Assembly: GCA_945835425.1 (NCBI GenBank)
Contig: CAMAJC010000124.1
Coordinates: forward strand, 1-6,100
Direction: 5' to 3'
Source of the DNA: an uncultured Clostridia bacterium
GTDB taxonomy: Bacteria; Bacillota; Clostridia; Oscillospirales; Ruminococcaceae
Length of the DNA stretch: 6,100 nucleotides
The notes beneath the pieces are model-generated. The model saw nothing but the letters and a program-made list of their open reading frames with translations. It had not been told where the DNA came from and made no database searches. Position 1 is the stretch's first letter. Each line of letters begins with the position of its first letter. Positions 1 to 5,557 of the stretch are shown one piece after another. Both the position numbers and the translations under genes were made by a program.

Positions 1-61
1 TTGAACCCTTCCTCCCGGTTTTTATTTATATTTATTTCGGATAGCCGTAAATCAGAGTTTT

Positions 62-805
62 TCAGACGATCATCCCGCCGTTTACCCCGATCACCTGCCC
101 GGTGATAAAGGACGCCTCTTCCGATGCCAGGAACAGCAGCGTTTTTGCGATATCTTCCGGCTGGCCGAGCCGCATCAGCGGTGTTTCCTCCTTTAGCCCT
201 TCCAGCGTCTCCTCATCCAGTTCCTGGTTCATATCGGTCATAATGACGCCCGGCGCGACGCAGTTGACTCGGATGCCCGACGGCCCCAGTTCCTTTGCCA
301 GCGCCTTGGTAAAGGCGATCAGCGCGCCCTTTGCCGCCGAATAGGGGACTTCGCAGGAGGCGCCGACCTGTCCCCACATGGAGGAAACGTTTAAAATGAC
401 GCCTCCCTCATGCCTGCGCACCATCTCCTTCGCAGCACGCCGGGAGCAGTAGAATGCACCTTTGACGCTGGTGTCAAAAACCGCGTCCCATTCCTCGTCG
501 GTCACATCGGTGAACAGCTTAATGAGGGCGACAGCGGCGTTGTTGATGAGGACGTCGACCGTGCCAAACTGCGCTTGCGCCGCGTCAAACATCCGCTCGA
601 CCTCATCCCGCTTGGTGATATCCGCCTGCACCGCCAGCGCCGACCCGGGACGCCGGGCATTGAACCGGCTTTCCATCTCCCGCAGCCTTTCCCCGGAAGT
701 TCTTCCATTTAATATGGTGTTATATCCGGCCTCCCAGAAAAGCTCCGCAGCAGCAGCGCCGATCCCACGGCTGGACCCCGTAATCAAAACAGTTTTATTC
801 TTCAT
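62..805 (-). CDS. SDR-family NADP(H)-dependent oxidoreductase, FabG/YmfI-like
   Basis: A complete 247-residue classical short-chain dehydrogenase/reductase, predicted cytosolic, which would reduce a carbonyl with NADPH. Seen: Rossmann motif TGSSRGIG (9-16), NNA (88-90), catalytic Ser142, Tyr155 and Lys159 (Tyr-x3-Lys), the PG turn (185-186) and a C-terminal GQVIGVNGG. Arg35 just after beta-2 favours NADP(H). The start is fixed by AAAGGAG (814-820) 8 nt before the ATG. The block SSMWGQVGAS-CEVPYSAAK and the LFTDVTDEEW segment resemble, from memory, clostridial proteins annotated as elongation factor P 5-aminopentanone reductase (YmfI) or FabG paralogues. The exact substrate is therefore inferred and unproven. 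Odd: the fourth tetrad residue, usually Asn in a VN-x-KG context, is Ser113 (TSVKG; codon AGC). No fab genes are adjacent. No convincing terminator is visible in the 61 nt downstream, so the transcript may continue beyond the left edge. SDR membership is certain; the substrate is not. Confidence 0.95.
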   Translation of the reverse strand: MKNKTVLITGSSRGIGAAAAELFWEAGYNTILNGRTSGERLREMESRFNARRPGSALAVQADITKRDEVERMFDAAQAQFGTVDVLINNAAVALIKLFTDVTDEEWDAVFDTSVKGAFYCSRRAAKEMVRRHEGGVILNVSSMWGQVGASCEVPYSAAKGALIAFTKALAKELGPSGIRVNCVAPGVIMTDMNQELDEETLEGLKEETPLMRLGQPEDIAKTLLFLASEEASFITGQVIGVNGGMIV

Positions 806-826
806 CTTTTTCGCTCCTTTTCTTTC

Positions 827-855
827 ATTATAATATCTCTGTCTATAGAACGCAA
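827..855 (-). promoter_or_regulatory. Candidate sigma-70-type promoter immediately upstream of the SDR gene
   Basis: Reading the minus strand, TTGCGT (850-855) is followed after 17 nt by a perfect TATAAT (827-832). The -10 is consensus, while the -35 matches only in TTG plus spacing. Transcription would begin near 820, at the edge of the Shine-Dalgarno, giving a very short leader. That makes this either a minor promoter or a chance match in AT-rich DNA. A stronger-looking promoter on the same strand lies further upstream (972-1000). Confidence 0.4.
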
Positions 856-865
856 GGAGTTACGT

Positions 866-887
866 CCAGCTTTTTGAAAAAAGCTGG
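866..887. other. Left-arm hairpin CCAGCTTTT-TGAA-AAAAGCTGG
   Basis: Perfect 9-bp stem (866-874 with 879-887) and a 4-nt loop. On the minus strand it would lie in the leader of a transcript started at the 972-1000 promoter. It is not followed by a T-run on that strand (ACGTAACTCC follows), so it is at best a weak or partial terminator there. The same hairpin design recurs in the right arm of the element. Confidence 0.6.
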
Positions 888-939
888 GCAAAAACTTTCC
901 TGTTCGCCGCGGCCGTGGATGCACGCGGGGTGACTGAGC

Positions 940-966
940 AAGACTGCTCGACGAGCTCGCAGTCTT
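940..966 (-). other. Inverted repeat at the predicted 5' end of a leftward transcript
   Basis: AAGACTGC (940-947) and GCAGTCTT (959-966) form a perfect 8-bp inverted repeat around an 11-nt centre that itself contains GAGCTC. The minus-strand -10 box ends at 972, so initiation would fall near 965 and this stem would sit at the very 5' end of the RNA. Such a position suits a stabilising 5' stem-loop, or an operator overlapping the start point. Either role is inference. Confidence 0.5.
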
Positions 967-971
967 CGGAC

Positions 972-1000
972 ATTGTACCACGCAAAAAGACCCTGTTCAA
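972..1000 (-). promoter_or_regulatory. Leftward sigma-70-type promoter inside the inverted-repeat element
   Basis: On the minus strand TTGAAC (995-1000), a 17-nt spacer, then TACAAT (972-977). Both boxes are close to consensus and the spacing is ideal. It points to the SDR gene about 160 nt away with no gene between. It could therefore drive the SDR gene through a structured leader, or drive a short non-coding RNA. No comparably good rightward promoter for the ATPase was found in this gap. Confidence 0.6.
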
Positions 1001-1095
1001 TTGCCAGTCTGCCCGGCGCGTTCGCGAAGGTTGTGTCTATCACGAACGAGCGGATGGCGTAGCCGGAGCGATCAACGCGGACAAAAAAGTTTTGC

Positions 1096-1115
1096 CCAGC
1101 CTTTTCAAAGGCTGG
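1096..1115. other. Right-arm hairpin CCAGCCTT-TTCA-AAGGCTGG
   Basis: 8-bp perfect stem with a 4-nt loop, ending 70 nt before the chosen ATPase start codon. Together with the flanking GCAAAAC tract it mirrors the left arm of the 866-1115 element. In the plus-strand direction it would lie in or just before the ATPase leader. It has no following T-run, so there is no reason to call it a terminator in that direction. Confidence 0.55.
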
Positions 1116-1185
1116 TATCGGCAAAATGTCATTGAACGAGCCTTTTCCGCATACATTGGGACAGCGGAAAGGTTTGGTGAAAAAG

Positions 1186-3909
1186 ATGAAGGTATTTGAT
1201 TTGCGGCAGCCGGGGCAGATGCCGGGGCTGACCTCCCGGGAAGCGGCGGAAAAGCAGAAGGTGTATGGCAGGAACATCCTTTCCGAGGGGAAGAAGCTGC
1301 ATCCGTTCCAGATTTTTATCTGCCAGTTCAAGGATTTTCTGACCTTAGTGCTGCTGGCCGGGACGGTGATCAGCGTCTTGACGGGCGAGTATGTGGAGGC
1401 GCTGACCATCGCGGTCATCGTACTGCTTAATGGCATTATGAGTTTTGTGCAGGAATTCCGCACCGAAAAGACGCTGGATGCCTTGCGGCGGATGGCGGCA
1501 CCCAAAGCGCGGGTCTGGCGGGACGGGGAACTGACGGCGATTGAGGCGAGCGAGCTTGTCCCCGATGACCTGATTCAGGTGGAAGCAGGTGACCGGGTGC
1601 CTGCCGATGCCGTCATTACCGAAGCGGCCGGGCTGTCGGCGGATGAATCGATGCTGACGGGAGAGTCGGTTGCCTGCGGGAAACTGGCCGCGCGGCCGGG
1701 GGACGAGATCGAAAACGTTCCCGACCGGAAGGATATCCTTTATATGGGCACAACGGTCGTCGCCGGGCGCGGAACTGCGCAGGTACTGGCCACCGGCATG
1801 GACACCCAGATGGGCAAGATCGCCGGAATGATCAGCGAGATTCCCGATGAACAGACGCCGCTCCAGAAAAAGCTCGACCAGCTGGGCAAATACATCGCGG
1901 TCGGCTGCCTGATCATCTGCGTGATTGTGGCGATAGCAGGCATTTTGCGCGGCGAAGACCTCATGAATATGCTCATGACCGGCATCAGCCTGGCGGTGGC
2001 GGCGGTTCCGGAAGGACTGCCCGCGATTGTCACGATTTCGCTGGCGCTGGCGGTGCGCCGGATGGTCGGGCGAAACGCGCTGCTGCGCAAGCTGAGCGCG
2101 GTGGAGGCGCTGGGCTGCGCCGACGTGATCTGCACCGACAAAACCGGGACGCTGACCACCAACCGCATGACCGTGACAAAGCTTTTCCTTCCTTTCACCC
2201 ATTGGGAGGTGGGCGACGGCGCGCAACCTTTTACCCGGGACGGAAAGCCGGATGACCCGCTGAAAACAGTGGCCGGACGGATGACCCTGACCGTCTTTTC
2301 CCTTTGCAGCGACGCGGCGGAAGGGCGAGACGGGACCTTTTCCGGCGACCCGACCGAGACAGCCCTCGCCTTTGCGGCCTCGAAAGCGGGCCTGAACCGG
2401 CGGGCGCTGGCAGGGCAGTACACCCGCGTCGACGAAATCCCATTTGATTCAGTTCGCAAGCGGATGTCGGTCGTTGTGCGGTGCAGCGACGGCAAGCGGT
2501 ACCTGCTGGTCAAAGGCGGCTGCGATGTGCTGCTGCGCCGGTGCGGGATGGTGCAGTTGGGCGATAAGGCGGTGCCGCTGGACAGCAAGATGCGCGGCGA
2601 TATCACCCGTGCCGCCGAACAACTTTCCGGCAGCGGCCTGCGGGTGCTGGCAGCAGCCATGCGGGAGTTAAGCAGCGGCGAAGCCCTCACCGAACACGCC
2701 GAAAACGGTCTCACTTTCCTTGGCCTCGGCGGCATGATCGACCCACCGCGGAAAGAGGTGCGGGAAGCGGTGCGGCTCTGCCGGAAAGCCGGGATCCGTC
2801 CGATCATGATCACCGGCGACCATAAGCTGACAGCCCGCGCGATCGCTTCCCAGGTCGGCATCTGGCACGAAGGCGAGCGGGTCATGACCGGCGAGGAGCT
2901 GGACGCTCTTTCCGAGCAGTCTGCCCGGGACGCCATCGCCGAAACGACGGTTTTCGCCCGGGTATCGCCGCGGCACAAGCTGATGATCGTCCGGGCGCTC
3001 CGCAGCCAGGGCCATATCACCGCCATGACCGGCGACGGCGTCAATGACGCGCCCGCAGTCCGGGAAGCGGATATCGGCGTGTCGATGGGCATTTCCGGCA
3101 CCGACGTCACCCGCGAAGCTTCCGACGTTGTCCTCATGGACGATAACTTCGCGACGCTGGTGGCGGCGGTGGAGGAAGGCCGCGCGATCTACCAGAACAT
3201 CCGCGGGTTTATCCGTTATCTGCTGGCCTGCAACATCGGGGAAGTGCTGACGATGTTTCTGGGAATTTTGATGGGGATGCCGGTGGTGCTGATGCCGATA
3301 CACATCCTGCTTGTCAACCTCGTGACCGACGGCCTTCCGGCCATTGCCCTGGGGCTGGAACCGGCGGCAGAAGGGCTGATGGACCGGCCGCCGAGAGGCG
3401 CGGATGAAAGCATCTTTTCCCGCGGCCTGCTGGGGAAAATTCTGTTCAGAGGCTGCCTTATCGGGCTGACGACCTTATTTGTGTTCAGTCACTTCCTGAC
3501 CCTCGGCGACCTGACCCTTGCCCGGACAGCGGCCTTTTTCACGCTGGTCACCTCCCAGCTGATCCACGTCTTTGAATGCCGCAGCGAGGAGCGTCAGCTC
3601 TGGCAGCTAAACCCTCTCGGCAACAAAAAGCTCCTGGGCGCCGCCGCCATCTCCGCGACGATACTCATTCTGGCGGTCTGGTGTCCGCCCTTGCAGGGCA
3701 TTTTAGGGACCGCGCCGATCCCACCGCGGGAGCTGCTGTTCATCGGCGGTGCGCTGCTCTTTGCGCCGCTCATAACTGAAATATCTGATAGTTTATTCAT
3801 AAAAAAACAAAAGGATACCCGAGTACAAAAAAATAAAGCTTTAGTTGTTTTCCGAAATCCGGCCCAAAATGAAAGTTCGGGTGTTGACACATCAGAGAAA
3901 ATACGGTAG
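1186..3909 (+). CDS. P2A-type calcium-transporting P-type ATPase (cation-translocating)
   Basis: Integral-membrane pump that would couple ATP hydrolysis to Ca2+ export (SERCA/PacL/YloB/LMCA1 class). With ATG 1186 it has 907 residues. Seen in order: N-terminal cation-ATPase domain (GLTSREAAEKQ), M1-M2 (~50-90), actuator motif TGES (158-161), M3, M4 with PEGLP (275-279), phosphorylation motif DKTGT (Asp318), nucleotide-binding KGG (443-445), MITGD (Asp545), hinge GDGVND (616-621), then M5-M10. Ca2+-site residues are conserved: Glu276 in M4, Asn683 and Glu686 in M5 (NIGE), Asn711, Thr714 and Asp715 in M6 (NLVTD). The M8 site-I Glu of SERCA is Gln791 (LVTSQ), as I recall for bacterial pumps. Start: the frame is open back to ATG 1126, but that codon has no Shine-Dalgarno. 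GGAAAGG (1166-1172) serves ATG 1186 (13-nt spacing) or GTG 1177 (4 nt), so the start is uncertain by a few codons. Odd: the last ~35 residues after M10 are polar, encoded by AT-rich DNA, and overlap the next promoter. No clear own promoter or terminator was found. Confidence 0.96.
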   Translation: MKVFDLRQPGQMPGLTSREAAEKQKVYGRNILSEGKKLHPFQIFICQFKDFLTLVLLAGTVISVLTGEYVEALTIAVIVLLNGIMSFVQEFRTEKTLDALRRMAAPKARVWRDGELTAIEASELVPDDLIQVEAGDRVPADAVITEAAGLSADESMLTGESVACGKLAARPGDEIENVPDRKDILYMGTTVVAGRGTAQVLATGMDTQMGKIAGMISEIPDEQTPLQKKLDQLGKYIAVGCLIICVIVAIAGILRGEDLMNMLMTGISLAVAAVPEGLPAIVTISLALAVRRMVGRNALLRKLSAVEALGCADVICTDKTGTLTTNRMTVTKLFLPFTHWEVGDGAQPFTRDGKPDDPLKTVAGRMTLTVFSLCSDAAEGRDGTFSGDPTETALAFAASKAGLNRRALAGQYTRVDEIPFDSVRKRMSVVVRCSDGKRYLLVKGGCDVLLRRCGMVQLGDKAVPLDSKMRGDITRAAEQLSGSGLRVLAAAMRELSSGEALTEHAENGLTFLGLGGMIDPPRKEVREAVRLCRKAGIRPIMITGDHKLTARAIASQVGIWHEGERVMTGEELDALSEQSARDAIAETTVFARVSPRHKLMIVRALRSQGHITAMTGDGVNDAPAVREADIGVSMGISGTDVTREASDVVLMDDNFATLVAAVEEGRAIYQNIRGFIRYLLACNIGEVLTMFLGILMGMPVVLMPIHILLVNLVTDGLPAIALGLEPAAEGLMDRPPRGADESIFSRGLLGKILFRGCLIGLTTLFVFSHFLTLGDLTLARTAAFFTLVTSQLIHVFECRSEERQLWQLNPLGNKKLLGAAAISATILILAVWCPPLQGILGTAPIPPRELLFIGGALLFAPLITEISDSLFIKKQKDTRVQKNKALVVFRNPAQNESSGVDTSEKIR

Positions 3910-3912
3910 GAT
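3884..3912 (+). promoter_or_regulatory. Sigma-70-type promoter for the araC-family gene, overlapping the ATPase stop codon
   Basis: Perfect TTGACA (3884-3889), 17-nt spacer, TAGGAT (3907-3912). The -10 begins exactly at the TAG stop codon of the ATPase. Initiation near 3919 would give a leader of about 200 nt before the regulator's ATG. A 6-bp inverted repeat, ACCCGA (3817-3822) and TCGGGT (3877-3882), ends just before the -35 and might mark a binding site, but it is short. Confidence 0.7.
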
Positions 3913-3924
3913 AAGACTGTAAAG

Positions 3925-3984
3925 ACAGAGTTCCTCTGTAAATCATGGGAATGAAAGCCGCCGGAAATCTGCAGGTCCAGCGGT
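3925..3984 (+). other. Two hairpins in the long 5' leader of the araC-family gene
   Basis: The first hairpin is ACAGAG (3925-3930), loop TTC, CTCTGT (3934-3939), a perfect 6-bp stem starting only ~6 nt after the predicted start point. The second pairs CCGC (3958-3961) and GGA (3963-3965) with TCC (3976-3978) and GCGG (3980-3983), with one C-A mismatch and a 10-nt loop containing CTGCAG. TTTT follows 7 nt later, so it could act as a weak attenuator. I compared the leader by eye with known riboswitch signatures (c-di-GMP-I, cobalamin, TPP, fluoride, glycine) and none fits. Function is unknown. Confidence 0.4.
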
Positions 3985-4026
3985 GTTGCCTTTTATATCC
4001 AGCATTTTTTCGCTGTCAGCGCGTAT

Positions 4027-4038
4027 TGTAAGCTTACA
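4027..4038 (+). promoter_or_regulatory. 12-bp perfect palindrome, possible operator
   Basis: TGTAAGCTTACA is its own reverse complement. GTA (4024-4026 region, with one offset base) and TAC (4039-4041) extend the symmetry. It lies ~85 nt upstream of the regulator ATG and ~110 nt downstream of its predicted transcription start. A dimeric repressor could bind here as a roadblock. AraC-family proteins usually bind direct repeats, so self-binding by the neighbouring regulator is not the obvious reading. It may also be chance. Confidence 0.35.
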
Positions 4039-4121
4039 TACTCCTGATTGATGCACGCCACATATTTATCCCTGTTTGCTATGAAAAAGAGATACCGAAA
4101 TCAGAAAAGGGTGGAAAAGGA

Positions 4122-5273
4122 ATGTTGTTGAAAGAAATTAACGCAATCAACTTCCGCTCATACGGTGCGGTAGCGCAGGATACCGCTTCGTTTGCGGATG
4201 CTCAGCAGATCCTGTACGAGGATGATGTGCGGATCAGTTCGGTCCTCTGGCATTATGATATGGAGGTGCTGGTGGAGCCGGTCAGCGGTGTCGGCATCAT
4301 TTTCATCCGTTCAACCGACGGGGTGATCCATCGTTTTTTACTGGATCAGTCTGTCATCATCAATCCGGGGGTGGAATTCTGCATTCTGCCCTATGAATGT
4401 AAACTGTCTTATCGCCTGTATACCAGAAGCGAACGGCTCATCACGCCGATCACGAACGTACTGACGGGCACCGGCTTTGTGCCCAGCATCAACGTCAAAA
4501 CGCTGTACACTGTCCTGTATCAGGAGAAAAACCGTCAGTTCTCCTTCCGCGGCGAGCAGCATCCCTTCTGGGAATTTACCTATGTGAACAAAGGCAACAT
4601 GGTCTGCGAGGTGGACGGCCAGACCTTCGAGCTGAAACAGGGGCAGATGATCTTTTTCGCACCCCATCAGTTCCATGTGCAGCGCTCCGACGGAAAGAAT
4701 CCGCTGTCCTTTTTAACCGTGACCTTTGACGGCGATATCGTCCATCCGGACACGATCATGGGCCGCACGATCTATGCGGACGACGCCTGCCTGAAAATCA
4801 TCCAGGGAATCATCCGCGAGGAGCGGGAAGGCGGGCTTTACTCGGACGATATGATCGTCTGCGATATCACCAAGCTTCTCATCACCGTCCTGCGCAATGT
4901 CCGCTCCGACTCGGTCATTACGCGGGTTCCGACCAAACTCAAAGTCAGCGTAGACAACAGCTATATCAGCGAATGTATCGAAGTGATTCATCAGCATATC
5001 ACCGACACCATCACGCTGCCCTGGCTGGCGAAGCAGTTAAACCTTTCGCCGTCCTACCTGTCCAGCCTTTTCAAACAGAAGGTCGGCCGGTCGATTTCGG
5101 AATATATCCGGCTGGTGCGGCTGGAGAAGGTCAAGGACATGATCGGCGAAGGGCGGTATACCATTGCGCAGATTTCGGACATCATGGGCTATTGCAGCCC
5201 GACCTACCTCTCGACCGAATTCAAACGGGAGTTCCAGATGTCCCCGAAGGAGTACGCAAAAATGATCAGCTGA
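4122..5273 (+). CDS. AraC-family transcriptional regulator with cupin-type sensor and extra N-terminal module
   Basis: A 383-residue cytosolic DNA-binding regulator. The C-terminal AraC domain (~278-383) has two helix-turn-helices: TLPWLAKQLNLSPSYLSSLF (298-317) and a second at ~347-367 (TIAQISDIMGYCSPTYLS), followed by the typical FQMSPKEYAK end. Residues ~140-190 look like the AraC-type cupin sensor: FWEFTYVNKG (149-158) and GQMIFFAPHQFH (174-185), with His182 and His185 as possible ligand or metal contacts. The first ~110 residues are a separate beta-rich segment (for example ILPYECKLSYRLY, 88-100) that I do not recognise; this makes the protein longer than the usual ~280-300. The start ATG 4122 follows AAGGGTGG (4107-4114) by 7 nt. 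TTG 4128 with AAAAGG (4115-4120) is an alternative that changes only two residues. It has its own promoter (3884-3912) and terminator (5311-5348), so it is monocistronic. The effector and target genes cannot be told from the window; many relatives control sugar-use genes. Confidence 0.93.
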   Translation: MLLKEINAINFRSYGAVAQDTASFADAQQILYEDDVRISSVLWHYDMEVLVEPVSGVGIIFIRSTDGVIHRFLLDQSVIINPGVEFCILPYECKLSYRLYTRSERLITPITNVLTGTGFVPSINVKTLYTVLYQEKNRQFSFRGEQHPFWEFTYVNKGNMVCEVDGQTFELKQGQMIFFAPHQFHVQRSDGKNPLSFLTVTFDGDIVHPDTIMGRTIYADDACLKIIQGIIREEREGGLYSDDMIVCDITKLLITVLRNVRSDSVITRVPTKLKVSVDNSYISECIEVIHQHITDTITLPWLAKQLNLSPSYLSSLFKQKVGRSISEYIRLVRLEKVKDMIGEGRYTIAQISDIMGYCSPTYLSTEFKREFQMSPKEYAKMIS

Positions 5274-5310
5274 CCCCGGAAAAGAAAGGCGATAGGGGGA
5301 AGTGCATAAA

Positions 5311-5348
5311 AGAGCGGGAGCCGTTTTCGGACGGTTCCCGCTCTTTTT
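5311..5348 (+). terminator. Strong intrinsic terminator after the araC-family gene
   Basis: AGAGCGGGAGCCGT (5311-5324) pairs with ACGGTTCCCGCTCT (5331-5344) over 14 bp with one G-U wobble and a six-base loop, followed by a T-run to 5348. It begins 37 nt after the regulator's stop codon. AAAA precedes the stem, so it might also stop transcription from the right, though no gene there needs it. Confidence 0.92.
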
Positions 5349-5437
5349 GCGTCAAATCGTGTACTTTCTGACAATCAGTCTGCATGTAACCTTGCGTGCG
5401 CATTTTAATTTTATTTATGCGGAACCGGAAAAAACAG

Positions 5438-5466
5438 TTGATTTTTGGCGGGAAAAATGGTATGAT
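5438..5466 (+). promoter_or_regulatory. Sigma-70-type promoter for the secreted surface protein
   Basis: TTGATT (5438-5443), 17-nt spacer, TATGAT (5461-5466; one mismatch from TATAAT). Initiation near 5473 gives an ~85-nt leader ending in a consensus GGAGGT. It lies between the upstream terminator and the next gene, which supports an independent transcription unit. Confidence 0.65.
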
Positions 5467-5480
5467 AAAGATGATTATTA

Positions 5481-5510
5481 AACTGTCAAAAAGTACACCT
5501 TTTGATAGTT
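5481..5510 (+). other. 5'-UTR inverted repeat of the surface-protein gene
   Basis: AACTGTCAAAA (5481-5491) pairs with TTTTGATAGTT (5500-5510), 11 bp with one G-U pair and an 8-nt loop (AGTACACC). It starts ~8 nt after the predicted transcription start. As DNA it could be an operator. As RNA it could be a 5' stem-loop affecting stability or on/off expression. It is not followed by a T-run, so it is not a terminator. Confidence 0.5.
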
Positions 5511-5557
5511 CAAACGGGCAAATCCCATGGATTTTGCATTTTCCGGAGGTTGATAGA

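Larger units (their letters stand above)
866..1115. repeat. 250-bp non-coding element with hairpin-containing inverted-repeat ends
   Basis: This fills most of the 380-bp gap between the divergent SDR and ATPase genes. The left end (866-903) and the reverse complement of the right end (1081-1115) share the layout CCAGC-T/C-rich-GAAAA-GCTGG-GCAAAAC-TTT, an imperfect terminal inverted repeat of about 35 bp. Each arm also folds on itself. The interior is GC-rich, has no credible gene, and contains an 8-bp inverted repeat (940-966) and a leftward promoter (972-1000). No target-site duplication is visible at the edges and no transposase is present. It could be a MITE-like or other interspersed repeat, or a pair of terminator-like hairpins guarding the two genes. 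The symmetry is seen directly; mobility or copy number is inference. Confidence 0.5.

Noticed and set aside
1..61. GGGAGG (11-16, minus strand) as the ribosome site of a next operon gene, and a terminator for the SDR gene
   Set aside because: The start codon would lie outside the window so it cannot be confirmed. The only stems here are 3-4 bp, too weak to call a terminator.
1104..1132. Rightward promoter for the ATPase (TTCAAA-N17-TGTCAT)
   Set aside because: Only 4 of 6 matches in each box, and it overlaps the right-arm hairpin. Too weak to list; the ATPase promoter remains unidentified.
1126..1185. Upstream ATG extending the ATPase by 20 residues
   Set aside because: No Shine-Dalgarno before it, and the extra residues are not typical of the family N-terminus. 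GGAAAGG at 1166-1172 favours ATG 1186 or GTG 1177.
915..1199. 94-codon plus-strand reading frame in the gap before the ATPase
   Set aside because: No ribosome binding site. It consists largely of the repeat element and overlaps the ATPase start in another frame.
843..1505. 220-codon minus-strand reading frame
   Set aside because: It crosses the non-coding inverted-repeat element and lies antisense to the start of the ATPase gene, with no ribosome site. Its length follows from GC-rich DNA.
1740..3137. 465-codon minus-strand reading frame opposite the ATPase
   Set aside because: Arg/Ser/Pro-rich shadow of a clearly conserved ATPase gene; no start signals or recognisable motifs.
3919..4000. 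c-di-GMP-I (GEMM) riboswitch, suggested by GGGAATGAAAGCC and GTTGCC
   Set aside because: The GGCAAACC 5' arm, the GNRA-capped hairpin and the GGACGCAAAGCC core are absent, so the resemblance is superficial.
4081..4131. 16-codon leader peptide (MKKRYRNQKRVEKECC) overlapping the regulator start
   Set aside because: No ribosome binding site upstream, and its lysine/arginine codons simply read the purine-rich Shine-Dalgarno region.
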